Notes under the pieces: model-generated
Database searches by the model: none
The model's input: the letters and a program-made list of their open reading frames with translations, nothing else
Told to the model about the DNA's origin: nothing
Part shown: one piece after another, positions 12,801-20,587 of the stretch
Layout: each line of letters starts with the position of its first letter
How positions within the stretch are numbered: the first letter of the stretch is position 1
DNA from: Paralvinella palmiformis
Lineage: Eukaryota; Annelida; Polychaeta; Terebellida; Alvinellidae
NCBI GenBank assembly: GCA_025642065.1
Contig: JAODUP010000277.1
Coordinates: forward strand, 214,501-278,500
DNA length: 64,000 nt
Direction of reading: 5' to 3'
Made by a program: the position numbers and the translations under genes

Positions 12801-13823
12801 CTGTTTTCGAGAAATTACCTGTGTGTTTTGTTCAGCAACAACCAAACATTAAGCTTACATTAAGCTTACCTTCAACACACATATTTGAAGCCAATAATGC
12901 AAACGGTTTCTCAACCACTCAAACGTAGAGGCTGTGCCGAATAAGCGACAGCCTGGGGATTCTCCCCGAACAACAAAACAAACAAACAAACGAACGGTTT
13001 GAACCTTAAGATCTGATAGCGCAGTCCCCTCCAGCTGCTGTCGTCTACGAAGCCAATGTAAAGTCTCTCGTTTTAAAAGAGATTTTAGATTAGTATCCGG
13101 ACCATATTGTGTATTTCAGCAAGTCACTGACTATTTTTACCGCTGTCTGTTTTTACAGTTTCAAACGCCTCTTTGGCCACATAGGTAGAGCGTAAGACTA
13201 TTTACCTATGGCTATGGTCATTCTGTGCGAGAGGTCGCTGGTTCGCGCCTCGGCCGTGGCACTATTGTAGGGGGAGTTTTTCATCCAACCAGGCAACTGG
13301 CAAGGTTTTCTTCACCGAACATGTCATATATTCTAAATTCTAAATTTATTTAGAATTAGTCTTCGTGGAGAAGCTAGAAATTACAGACCATATGCGTCTC
13401 CCTCGTATGACGTTAACAGCCTCGTAAAAAACTGCCATTTCGGTCATTTCTGTGCGCGAGTTTCTTTATTTGTGCTTTGAGCGTAATTAAGTGTTAAATC
13501 AAACGGCATAAAACTTATATTAGGCTCATCTGAATAGAATTGTATCGAGATAATATTTGAACGTGTTTAATTCTGCCCGAGTACAAGCAACAGAGTGTTT
13601 TACTGCACGAACATAGAACGTTTCGGCCACAATGTTTTGGCGAGATCTTTTTTTAAAGAATCAAGTTTCAGTCAAATCAACCAATGATGGATGGAAATAA
13701 TAGTGAAAATTTCAAAATTAATTCTCTCTTTAAAATCGCTTTAGTTCTTAGCATCATAGTTGAACAATACTTATAATAATTTTAAAAAATTGTTTAACTT
13801 ATGGACACCTGATTATACACCTC

Positions 13824-13855
<32 letters not shown>

Positions 13856-14206
13856 CGGCCCACTTAGCATACCATGTGCACAAAAGTGGCCGTAAAACGC
13901 AAATCATCATCATCATCTATGATATATCTCTGTGTCTGTCTGTCTGTGCGTGTGTGTGGGAGTACGCGCACTTTATTTACTGTAACTCGTGTGATAATAA
14001 CACTGAATTGTTTGTTTTTCTACCGAAGGTCTGTGTTACATCTAGGAGCGAGTAAGCCATGGGAGGAAGTTTTGAATGAGTTCACAGGGAAAAGTAACTT
14101 CTCCACTGACGCCATTTACAAGTACTTTTCACCACTCTACTCGTGGCTGAAGACCTACAACAAGAAAAATAACATAAAAATAGGCTGGAATGATGTTAAA
14201 AGTTAA
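2578..14206 (+). CDS. Secreted single-domain angiotensin-converting-enzyme-like peptidase (M2 family), 12 coding exons
   Basis: Spliced CDS: 2578-2728, 3088-3209, 5300-5454, 5782-6014, 6303-6497, 8063-8330, 9383-9525, 11248-11391, 11700-11844, 12054-12152, 12267-12389, 14029-14206. Every intron is GT/AG, phases agree throughout, and the sum is 1956 nt (651 residues plus stop). M2 peptidases are zinc dipeptidyl carboxypeptidases that trim C-terminal dipeptides from extracellular peptides. Residues 1 to about 21 form a signal peptide. The zinc site is HEMGH at 392-396 with third ligand E420 in HEAVG, the usual 24 residues after the second His. Equivalents of human testis-ACE Q281, H353, K511, H513, Y520, R522 and Y523 are Q291, H362, K541, H543, Y550, R552 and Y553. 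The protein ends in GWNDVKS with no transmembrane segment, so it should be soluble like insect and leech ACEs. About 21 extra residues follow E420. An active enzyme is likely; the physiological substrate is unknown. Confidence 0.95.
2809..3049. repeat. Microsatellite block in ACE intron 1 ((TA)n, (GT)n, then (AT)n)
   Basis: A TA tract at about 2809-2827 runs into an interrupted GT tract to about 2905. A second AT tract lies at about 3010-3047. All translated frames here are artefacts of the repeats. Confidence 0.9.
3088..3209 (+). CDS. ACE-like gene, coding exon 2
   Basis: Acceptor ttactag, donor AAG/gtgagt, phase 1 to phase 0. It encodes the N-terminal helix region with [11 protein letters not shown], matching the family pattern of an aromatic pair followed by an N-glycosylation sequon (N83-L-T). 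Confidence 0.9.
3318..3425 (+). repeat. SINE family A fragment (tRNA-derived SINE, 3' part)
   Basis: It contains the family's core, here cgacccatttagcctgccg, then gtgtacacagaagtaggcg and taaaacagc. The tRNA-like head is missing. It lies in ACE intron 2 in the sense orientation. Confidence 0.6.
3475..3560 (-). repeat. Probable LINE 3'-end fragment with (AAT)n
   Basis: An AAT tract is followed by a degenerate form of the sequence found at 12411-12490 and 47032-47110. In the latter place this is the 3' end of a minus-strand CR1-like LINE. Assigned by similarity to those copies. Confidence 0.4.
3561..5299. other. ACE intron 2, remainder
   Basis: No gene. A tRNA-like SINE fragment probably lies at about 3935-4105 (a B-box-like gttcgaatcc followed by a tail ending in actcactcacc). 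The stretch 5100-5290 is rich in repeated cttgtcttta words, which produces a spurious hydrophobic open frame. Confidence 0.5.
5300..5454 (+). CDS. ACE-like gene, coding exon 3
   Basis: Acceptor ggttgcag, donor ATTAG/gtagaa. It is open throughout in the frame set by exon 2 and ends in phase 2. It encodes a charged helical segment. The exon has no ATG-initiated frame of its own; splice phase and family position support it. Confidence 0.85.
5525..5585. repeat. (GT)n microsatellite in ACE intron 3
   Basis: Interrupted GT dinucleotide repeat immediately downstream of exon 3. Confidence 0.85.
5782..6014 (+). CDS. ACE-like gene, coding exon 4
   Basis: Acceptor aattatag after an ATC-rich tract. The exon carries the family-typical [16 protein letters not shown] block (compare the ACE W-x-x-WR-x-x-G region). 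The donor AATG/gttaat is weak, but the join to exon 5 recreates the conserved N-G-L-D-D-G-like region in frame. Confidence 0.88.
6092..6140. repeat. (CT)n then (GT)n microsatellite in ACE intron 4
   Basis: About 14 CT units run into an interrupted GT tract. Confidence 0.85.
6303..6497 (+). CDS. ACE-like gene, coding exon 5
   Basis: Acceptor tttgtag, donor TTGG/gtaagt, phase 1 on both sides. It contains the ACE signatures [11 protein letters not shown] and GPIPAHILG. An AT microsatellite lies just inside the following intron. Confidence 0.92.
6537..6566. repeat. (AT)n microsatellite in ACE intron 5
   Basis: Uninterrupted AT tract 40 bases past the exon 5 donor. Confidence 0.85.
6745..6850 (+). 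repeat. tRNA-like SINE fragment (family D)
   Basis: It reads like a tRNA-derived SINE head: gatt-ggagcattgcgctac, an anticodon-arm-like stretch, then ccaggttatcaattcgaatc (B-box-like). The arrangement matches the copy at 9170-9320. It lies in ACE intron 5; the rest of that intron shows no gene. Confidence 0.45.
8063..8330 (+). CDS. ACE-like gene, coding exon 6
   Basis: It starts at the conserved GNMWAQEW block (Q291 aligns with testis-ACE Q281) and ends in VECHGAAED followed by KDDFR. H362 corresponds to the peptide-backbone-binding H353. The usual A-S-A-W after it is replaced by G-A-A-E, a possible specificity change. Donor TTCAG/gtaaac. Confidence 0.93.
8931..8961. repeat. (GC)n(AC)n microsatellite in ACE intron 6
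   Basis: A GC dinucleotide tract switches to AC. It follows a stretch of cactcactcac words like those that end several SINE fragments in this window. Confidence 0.8.
9170..9320 (+). repeat. tRNA-like SINE fragment (family D)
   Basis: It contains gtccaggtctgagatcgaat (B-box-like) in the same arrangement as 6745-6850, then a tail with actcatccaccgagtcgctc. It ends about 60 bases before ACE exon 7. Confidence 0.45.
9383..9525 (+). CDS. ACE-like gene, coding exon 7 (zinc-binding catalytic exon)
   Basis: Acceptor caactccag, donor GTCG/gtaagc. It encodes HHEMGHIEY and, 24 residues after the second zinc His, FHEAVG. Together these give the complete HEXXH-plus-Glu zinc site and the general base E393. 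Confidence 0.96.
9789..9816. repeat. (AT)n microsatellite in ACE intron 7
   Basis: Uninterrupted AT tract. Confidence 0.8.
9950..10133 (-). repeat. SINE family A, near full length, antisense in ACE intron 7
   Basis: Read on the minus strand it starts with a tRNA-like head (tctaactggtagcgcattgg, then cgagttcgaatgtc). It continues through ggaggtcgctcggcccattt and agcctac-gtgcacaaaagt to an (ATC)n-type tail. This is the clearest copy with both pol III box-like segments. Confidence 0.75.
10636..10805 (+). repeat. SINE family A, diverged copy in ACE intron 7
   Basis: The tRNA-like head has a B-box-like cggttcaaatcctgg. The core is degenerate: gaggttgatcggcacatttg then aatgtgcacagaagtggcca. Orientation is sense. 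Confidence 0.6.
11091..11190 (+). repeat. 20-bp tandem repeat, exactly 5 copies
   Basis: The unit ttggatgttgtgggattcat occurs five times head to tail with one variable base (t/c at position 11). It ends 57 bases before ACE exon 8. Confidence 0.95.
11248..11391 (+). CDS. ACE-like gene, coding exon 8 with lineage-specific insert
   Basis: Acceptor gattttacag, donor CAAA/gtaagt (a consensus donor). The first half matches the family ([13 protein letters not shown]). The second half encodes about 21 more residues than vertebrate or insect ACEs in this loop. They are basic and contain two cysteines. No good internal donor was found that would remove them. Confidence 0.88.
11700..11844 (+). CDS. ACE-like gene, coding exon 9
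   Basis: Acceptor gtaaacag, donor TACAG/gtattg. It encodes the highly conserved block [19 protein letters not shown], then KWRWDVF and the start of the R-L-K-Y-Q-G motif completed by exon 10. Confidence 0.94.
12054..12152 (+). CDS. ACE-like gene, coding exon 10
   Basis: Acceptor ttggtag, donor ATCAG/gttagt. It encodes [20 protein letters not shown] and VPYIR. K541 and Y550 match the residues that hold the substrate C-terminal carboxylate. H543 matches the transition-state histidine. Confidence 0.94.
12267..12389 (+). CDS. ACE-like gene, coding exon 11
   Basis: Acceptor gatttcag, donor CTCAA/gtaagt. It encodes [17 protein letters not shown], then a [18 protein letters not shown] segment. R552 is the chloride-II arginine equivalent and Y553 the transition-state tyrosine equivalent. 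The cysteines fit the family disulfide. Confidence 0.94.
12411..12490 (-). repeat. LINE 3'-end fragment with (AAT)n in ACE intron 11
   Basis: An AAT tract is followed by a segment with aataaagcgcccttactagc and aaaggcgctgtacaaataat. It is the same arrangement as the 3' terminus of the minus-strand CR1-like LINE at 47030. Read on the minus strand it is the last about 70 bases plus the (ATT)n tail. Confidence 0.6.
12612..12758. repeat. Fold-back (hairpin) element in ACE intron 11
   Basis: Two arms of about 54 bases (12612-12665 and 12704-12758) are inverted copies differing at only a few positions. Both include the core cgggtaagatgtatattacc. The loop is about 38 bases. In RNA this would form a long hairpin. 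It is probably a small MITE. Confidence 0.85.
12903..12990 (+). repeat. SINE family C, 5'-truncated
   Basis: It contains tagaggctgtgccgaataag and cgacagcctggggattctcc and ends in an (AAAC)n tail. The same 3' part recurs at 42105-42305 (plus) and 56413-56785 (minus, with tRNA head). Confidence 0.7.
13160..13440 (+). repeat. SINE family B (tRNA-derived), sense, in ACE intron 11
   Basis: The tRNA-like head has ggccacataggtagagcgta (A-box-like) and gaggtcgctggttcgcgcct (B-box-like). The body runs through aaccaggcaactggcaaggt and ttctaaatttatttagaatt. An inverted relative is at 15155-15405. Confidence 0.75.
13820..13922 (+). repeat. (TC)n microsatellite followed by a SINE family A 3' fragment
   Basis: A TC tract ends at about 13855. 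It is followed by cggcccacttagcataccat, gtgcacaaaagtggccgtaa and a (CAT)n tail, the family A 3' end. It sits about 100 bases upstream of the last ACE exon. Confidence 0.7.
14029..14206 (+). CDS. ACE-like gene, coding exon 12 (C terminus)
   Basis: Acceptor taccgaag. It encodes [13 protein letters not shown] and ends in IGWNDVKS then TAA at 14204-14206. It matches the C-terminal end of soluble invertebrate ACEs, with no stalk or transmembrane helix. Confidence 0.93.
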
Positions 14207-14405
14207 GATCATGTAACAATATCACATAGGAGTGTATATGTGATATGAGCCTTTTCTGTGATGTAGCGTGATATGTACAGTTGTGGCCTTCTGAAAGAAC
14301 TCAACTATTACTTTTGACTACGTTTTTGGATAAGCGAAAAGTGTAGCAGCCTTTGACAATATCACTCATGTAAATGCTGAATTCGATCGGATTTCGAATG
14401 ATTCG

Positions 14406-14411
14406 AATAAA
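14406..14411 (+). terminator. Poly(A) signal AATAAA of the ACE-like gene
   Basis: A canonical AATAAA lies 200 bases after the stop codon. No earlier canonical signal was seen in the 3' UTR. Confidence 0.6.
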
Positions 14412-14453
14412 ATATTAGAAATGCGTACTGCTCACGTCTGAAAAATCGTGCAC

Positions 14454-14510
14454 GGACAAATGCCCACCGGATAAATGCTCATTGGACAAATGCTCGCCAA
14501 TAACGTGGGA
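14454..14510 (+). repeat. Short minisatellite, about 15-bp unit
   Basis: Three to four imperfect units share a ggacaaatgc/ggataaatgc core. They lie just past the ACE poly(A) signal. Confidence 0.5.
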
Positions 14511-15150
14511 GATTGGATAAACACCTACCAAGAAAAATTGAATTAAACAAAAAAATAACGAAACCCTCAACATTATATGATTGCGATCGTGGGTACAATT
14601 TATAAAGGAAAATATAAATATTGCAATTTATGATATAAAGAAACCTAAAGATTATTTGGCTTCAATAAAGGCATCAATTAATTTTCAAACATGGAAGAAC
14701 TTTAATCTTCTGGTTCGTGTTAATTGAATTTGATCTACATGGCTTCTAAAGGCTTAAGTTAATAATAAATAACTTTAATTGATAATGTACTACTTTAATT
14801 GGAGATCAGTTGACAAAAGTAATAATGGTAGTATTGGGAATATAATATTTGAAAACGTTGACATTAAACTTTAATAATTTAAAGTCCTACAATTACTATC
14901 ATATATCTAACAAATAAAAAAAATTGTTTTGTTTTAGTTCAATGTTTTATTTAATTTGTCCTACTTTCCTGAAAAATACCAAATAGGTCAGCGAATTGAA
15001 CACGAAATCATCTAGCGAATTCTTGACTTGGTGAGTTCTTATTTCCACGTAGTAATTGGATGGCAAAAAAACACGTTTAGCCATCAAAAGACGTAACGCA
15101 ATTTTCAACTGATGTATATAATAATAATATAATAATAGCCGTACTGGCAG
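14511..15150. other. Intergenic, AT-rich, nothing recognised
   Basis: No gene-like open frame or known repeat was seen between the ACE 3' end and the inverted family B SINE. Confidence 0.5.
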
Positions 15151-15154
15151 TTTT

Positions 15155-15405
15155 TTTACGTGGTCTGTAATTTATAGCTTCCCCACGGAGACTAATTCTA
15201 AACAAATTTAGAATTTGGAATATATGGCATGTTCGGTGGATAAAACCTTGTCATTTGCCTGGCTGGATGAAAAACTCCTTCTACTATAGTGCCACGGTGG
15301 GGGAGGGGGGGGGGGGTAGCATGAAGGCTGTGACCTCCCGCACAGAATGACCATAGGCATAAGTAAATAGTCTCAAGCTCTACCTATGTGGCCCAAACTA
15401 AGCGA
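15155..15405 (-). repeat. SINE family B, antisense copy
   Basis: It is the reverse complement of the element at 13160-13440: the head reads tgggccacataggtagagct on the minus strand, and the ttctaaatttgtttagaatt core is also present. A run of G at 15301-15316 lies in the head. Confidence 0.75.
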
Positions 15406-16063
15406 CGGCGTTCTGTGATTATTAATAAGAGGCGACTTCACTTCTAATTTAAGTTACTCGATCATTCGCCAATATTTCAATATTTAATTCCCTTTCAAGA
15501 TATAGCACTTCCTATTTATAGATTGGGGATTCACATTTCAAGATGTAGTGGTTATATCGTCTTCCTTTATAGAGATAAGACATATCATTATTTAACTAAT
15601 TTATAAATTAACAAAATGGGTGCGTAATAGGTAAGAAGCACATATCACTCGATTAGACATAAACGGCCAGTGATTCTAGCACCATATCGAATATTAATTA
15701 CGGGTTATATTACAAAACCACATTCTAGCATAGTTCCATGGTCTAAGTGCGCCGTAGGTTACGTGGCCTCGCACAGAATGTACCAACAAACAATTAGCGC
15801 CACGAATGACATCCAAGCATGGCAATAAGAAAGCACGCCATTACAGACTCCAATCAGAAAACTAATTAATCGGCCTATCGTTTGTTGACTCCTCAGCAAC
15901 TGACAACAATCGCCAACATCAAAGTGATATCATGGTCTGATGAACCAGTCTTAACGTGTTGTTCTTTCAAAAGACATGGAGGCTGCTTTGTGTTTGTTGG
16001 CGGAACTGTTTAAACAATAGAGTGTCATCGCGGCGGCATCTGCGGTGCTAACTTCCACGGGAG

Positions 16064-16080
16064 CTATCTATATATAATAA
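16064..16080 (+). promoter_or_regulatory. Candidate TATA element for the 89-residue gene
   Basis: The TATATAA-type sequence ctatctatatataataa lies about 75 bases upstream of the ATG at 16153. The position suits a core promoter, but AT-rich DNA makes chance matches common. Confidence 0.3.
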
Positions 16081-16152
16081 GGTTCTCACCTGTAAATAAT
16101 AGAACCACTTCTTCGAATTGTTCGCACAGTTAGAGAAAGAAAACCTCGGACA

Positions 16153-16894
16153 ATGAATGATACGGTGATGACTGCAGGTGGTAATGTTAAGTCAATTCGG
16201 AAGAGGATCAGATCATTGAAACAGAAATGGCACTTCAGTATCACGAACAGGACCAGTTCTAAACGAACCAATACAAGAGGTAAGTGTTTATAACGTCTCT
16301 TTTAAAACGCGGATATTTACAATCATTATTGAATAGCTCTGACGATGTTAATTACCTCGGGTTATACCCAGAGGTTTGGTTAGTGTATATCTTAAAACCT
16401 TTTGTTATAACTTCAATCATTATGATGATCGTATTTAGCGAACACTCAATTTGACTAATTAATATATAATTTGATTAATATTTACGCATGCGTCACAAAA
16501 ATACATACAGATTATGAAATGGTTTAATTGACACGCAATTTGGCTTAATTCCGGGTTGAAATTGTGGAAAGGGACATATTTACAAAAATCTTTTTTTCGT
16601 TTAGTCGTGTAAGTTTATTTGTTGAAATTATTTATGAGTAAACGTCAAAATATCATCAAGATTATAGAATTTCGGCTCTGATTTGTCGTAACCGGCTTTT
16701 TGGTGTAATATTTCTCAATTTATGGATTAATATGCCAGTTGTAGTCGTCATCAGAGTTTGCATTATCACAAATTCTACATAATAAATTGTCATAATATAT
16801 TAGGAATTAGAATTGTCCGATTTGAAGATAGCGTGAATATACTTCATGTGAAAATATTGAAAATGGTTAAGACTTATATTTAGCTTTATGGTTC

Positions 16895-16943
<49 letters not shown>

Positions 16944-17083
16944 TTGAAGAGGAGAGCCTACTATTGAAATCTACACATAAGAAGAGTTTATTGGACAAAA
17001 TTTTGCAGTTACATGGCATCGTTCCTGATGAAGCAGATACATCAACTACAGCCAGTCGGGAGATTTCCACAGATAATTGTTAA
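16153..17083 (+). CDS. Unrecognised small basic protein, 89 residues, two exons
   Basis: Exons 16153-16279 and 16941-17083 join in phase 1 across a GT/AG intron (donor agag/gtaagt; acceptor preceded by an (ATT)n tract ending in atag). Together they give 270 nt, 89 residues plus TAA. The N-terminal half is strongly basic (VKSIRKRIRSLKQKWHFS, then SSKRTNTR), which could be a nuclear-localisation or nucleic-acid-binding segment. The second exon starts with an acidic/leucine-rich stretch (FEEESLLLKS), then KKSLLDKILQLHGIVPDEA and a Ser/Thr-rich tail. No signal peptide or membrane segment. The frame is open upstream to 16096, so the true start could be in an earlier exon. I recognise no family. 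The consensus donor, in-phase join and downstream AATAAA favour a real gene. Confidence 0.55.
16898..16939. repeat. (ATT)n microsatellite at the intron acceptor of the 89-residue gene
   Basis: About 14 ATT units run directly into the acceptor atag at 16937-16940. The intron therefore has no ordinary polypyrimidine tract. Confidence 0.85.
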
Positions 17084-17107
17084 CTACACGTAAACAGTAA
17101 ACAAATT

Positions 17108-17260
17108 ATGGATCCTAGAAGTCACGTGATTGTTGTTTATGAGGATTGTACGAGTTGTGGTGCTACATTTAGAGCTTGGCTAAAGACAATATCATACGGT
17201 GATGCACTGATGATCGACAAAAGGGGGATCATTATATCACCCACCTGCGAGTGGCCATAG
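17108..17260 (+). CDS. Possible 50-residue downstream ORF in the same transcript
   Basis: An ATG 25 bases after the stop of the 89-residue gene opens 50 codons ending TAG. The frame starts MDPRSHVIVVYEDCTSCG, has a C-x-x-C pair and ends SPTCEWP. It precedes the AATAAA at 17348. It may be 3' UTR or an alternative C-terminal exon; no family recognised. Confidence 0.2.
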   Translation: MDPRSHVIVVYEDCTSCGATFRAWLKTISYGDALMIDKRGIIISPTCEWP

Positions 17261-17347
17261 TTAGTACCATAGTATCATACTATGTCCATAATACGTGTTA
17301 TTTTGTTCGATGCCAACTTAGTTAATATTTAATTATATATTGTAAAA

Positions 17348-17353
17348 AATAAA
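17348..17353 (+). terminator. Poly(A) signal AATAAA of the 89-residue gene
   Basis: Canonical AATAAA 265 bases past the stop codon. Confidence 0.5.
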
Positions 17354-17463
17354 ATACACATCCAAACATTCGGTGTTAGTAATATTTAGTGATGACAGCC
17401 CATCAGCGTGTGATATCTGGGAGTAACATACTGAAGTCAGATCATGGCAGTTATGAGAATGTT

Positions 17464-18240
17464 TATAATAATAATAATAATATATTTATTCATCCTAAAA
17501 TACACATTACATACATAGTAATTAAAACAAAACATTCATTTAGTACAAATATTGATTAATAATTACGTTAGCCGCCAGAGCTTTATGTATAATTATTTTT
17601 CAATTGCTGTATCTTTCTTTATTATTATTTTATTCGACCTCCATATAATGAATAAAATACAGGATAAAAGTACATACAGCGTTCTATAAACAAGAACAAT
17701 ACAAGCTTAATACAGCAATAATGTTTAAAAATGTAACTAAAAGATACTCATTAGACCATGGCTTTATATAATTATCATTATATAACATAGATCGTAGTGA
17801 GTCGACGAGACCATCAGCAGTAGATGAAGATTGACTACAATTCGTACAACCTGGGAAAATAAGACTAGCGGGAGAAATACCCATATCAACAATTAGATTT
17901 ACTAATGTGCCAGGTATTAAGATATTTTGAGTGACAAATAAATCAATACAAAATACGCAAAGGTTCCTGGTTGGTGAATCATTTTGAAATATTCTGGTAA
18001 ATAAAGATTTGTTATATTCATTTAAAAGATTATTCGCATCAGTTATGCCAAGATCTTGAAGACATTTACTATGATGAGAACTTTATACCTCAATTACCAC
18101 TGTCTTCAAAGGACAGTTTGTACAACGAGCAGGTGTCACAAAGAGACTGCTGTTAACACCGAGAGCTTAATTGTTATCAGAAAATAAACAGATTGTCATA
18201 GCCTCATAACATCGGTGTTGATATGAGGCTATGTCTGCTT
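17464..18240 (-). mobile_element. LINE-like 3' fragment, minus strand
   Basis: Read on the minus strand, a long coding-like stretch with few stops includes ASYQHRCYEAMTICLF, CLQDLGITDANNLLNEY and NGL/DGLVDSLRSMLYNDNY. It is followed by an AT-rich 3' region ending in gaataaata and (ATT)n at 17464-17482, the form of several LINE 3' ends. The exact superfamily is not recognised; a decayed non-LTR or other element is the best reading. Confidence 0.4.
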
Positions 18241-18504
18241 TACAAGCTATATAGTTATAATAGTTAATATAGTTAAGCAGACTAGAGCTAGCCTTAAATA
18301 TCATAGTACAGACTGGATACAGCTGGACCTAGGAAACGTTATTCTATTACCACATAATAATAAAGCAAATGTGTATAGAAATAAAGTTGTTATATAGAAC
18401 ATAGCAAGCAATGCCACCGCTCGAGATGCGATACAGTGTTTCCAATCTGAGTCAGGAGTACTTATTCTGATTTAAGAGGGTACTGTGTCTGTTATGGTAG
18501 ACGA

Positions 18505-19160
18505 ACATTTTGGCTACGGACGTTTTGGCCACGACCATGCACCCCTGGACGTTTTGGCTGCGGAAAATATTCCGGTAATGTACATTTAATGTGATATTTG
18601 TAAGAATAAATTGTAAATACGGGATAAGTATTTAGAAGCCATATTTATGAATAAGTTCCATGTTGACAGATTGACTCAATTAAATTATCTATGATATGAG
18701 CTGATATGTCCTGTATTCATATGCACTGTAGTAAATTTGAAGTAGATCATGAAGTAGATCATGGTGTATTATAATGTAATCAATTCCACTCACTAATTGC
18801 CCGTTTTAAAGCATTTTAAAGCAAATCGCTTTGTATTTCCAGAGTTTCTCATTTAGTGACATGCTCTTGACGCCAATTAAAATTACAATGAAATGTTTAT
18901 TTATTATTAAAGTAACGTAAGTTTGACTTCTAAATTAAATGTATTTTACATAATTAAAACTGATTAAAATATGGCTAAATATGGCTTCTATATAGTTTTA
19001 AATTATCCGTATTTACAATTTACACCTACAACTATCAGATTGAGTTATATTACATACAGTTACAAAAAATATATACTATAGCCAAAATATCCACCCTGAA
19101 TATTTTCCGTGACCAAAAGCTCTATTAGTCCTTGTCGTGGCCGAAATGTCCTACAACTAT
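18505..19160. mobile_element. Long-TIR MITE, about 650 bp
   Basis: The two ends are inverted copies over about 130 bases. GACGTTTTGGCCACGAC (18519-18535) opposes a 15/17 match at 19134-19150. Further in, cggaaaatattccgg opposes ctgaatattttccg, and aaattgtaaatacggg with agaagccatattta recurs inverted near 18976-19025. There is no coding capacity. An AT microsatellite lies just outside the right end. Confidence 0.8.
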
Positions 19161-19186
19161 ATAATGTAGAGATTGAATAAATGTAT

Positions 19187-19187
<1 letters not shown>

Positions 19188-19242
<55 letters not shown>
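19188..19242. repeat. (AT)n microsatellite
   Basis: About 27 uninterrupted AT units next to the right end of the MITE. Confidence 0.9.
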
Positions 19243-19244
<2 letters not shown>

Positions 19245-19659
19245 CAACCATTTACAAACATTTTGAATTATATTATGGATTGTGAAAAATAAACTGATTT
19301 AAATTAAAAAATTCAGACTAAAACTTTTTAAATCATGATTTATATATCTTTTAATTCATGATTTTTATTAACCGTGGTATTTACATCAGTGTAAAAAATA
19401 GTTCAAATCAGAAACACGTGCCTGTAAAATTAGGCAAGAAAGCATCTAGCTCGTTGACTGACCTGATATTAAAATGTAAGTTATTTTTTGTATTTACGTT
19501 TATATCAGTTCCAATATAAGAATATTGAATTGCAATTCTCCATCTGGTGGCCTATATGGCTAGTCAATCTACTTTAGAAATTGATCTAAGACCACTATTT
19601 TATTGATATTAATATGCGTATGTCTCACACCTATTTATTTGTTATTACTTTAGTTCAGT

Positions 19660-20335
19660 ATACCATCTGATGGAGAAAGGTGGAAGCTCTGACTGAAAGT
19701 AGTTAATCGGTTGCATTTGATAACAATAAACTCTAGACCATTGGAATAACAATCCTTCTTCCATACAGTTCAGCAATATATTTAGATCCCAACTGAGCCA
19801 TGCAGGAGTATCAATAAATGATTGTGTAAAAGATAATTGTTTAATGTTAAATGTGGCCAACCCAGATGAAATAATACTAGTTCTTACGTTTGAGGCAGCA
19901 TTGTATGATCATGCATATAATTGTACAAATATTAGCCTTAGTACCGGTGTTGAGGGCATTGTTGAACACATCGCTGTATTAGTAATACGGAAAGTAACCA
20001 AATATGTTTTATGTAAAGAGTGTTCACTGGCAGTGACTAGATAATTATCAGATCGTACAAGGTTGTATCTGATAAGCTGGAGAGACTCCTGGTCTCTAGG
20101 ATGTTAATAAATATGCCATATGACTCGTTCCCAGAGTTGAATGACCATTTTGTGAAAACTTCAAAGGGTATTCACACACATTGTTTTGTATTGGTCAAAT
20201 TTATTTGTACAGAATATGTTGAACTTCGTCGGTTCTACACGATAAAACTGACTAATTTCTATCTCACAGGTGATAATGTCGGACACAAACTTAAACAAAA
20301 CAATGTTGTTTAGACATCTGTGAAGCAGTAATTGA
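19660..20335 (+). pseudogene. P-element/THAP9-type transposase C-terminal relic
   Basis: Three-frame reading of the plus strand gives the ordered C-terminal landmarks of P-superfamily transposases: WNNNPSSIQFSNIFRSQLSH near 19740-19800; GVEGIVEHIAVLVIRKVTKY followed by LCKECSL near 19950-20030 (compare the Y-I-A-G-x-V-x-R-K-V block); a L-x-x-W-R-D-S-W-S-L block near 20075; then FHKTSKG-like and DNVGHKLKQNNVV near 20270-20310 (compare the terminal R-x-K-x-K motif). Two or more stops and frameshifts break it. The N-terminal catalytic part is absent upstream. Confidence 0.55.
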
Positions 20336-20587
20336 CGGAGGGTTCGGCTTAAATAGTCACCCAAAGATTGTGTTTGACAAGATCCCCCATCCACAAATTA
20401 GTGATAATTTTACGACAATTCCCAATTGAGGTTTTGCACTGACGTCATAAAATCACGTGATATTTATTGTTGCCGCCATGTTTGGGATCAAACTATCCCT
20501 GGATACACTGGCCTGGTACACTGGGAGCCAGGGCACGTTCATGTTTGGTGTAAAACAATTACAAGATACATCGGTATTAACGACATC

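Noticed and set aside
13180..13260. tRNA-like sequence considered as a tRNA gene
   Set aside because: It is the head of a family B SINE; the same head plus body recurs inverted at 15.4 kb.
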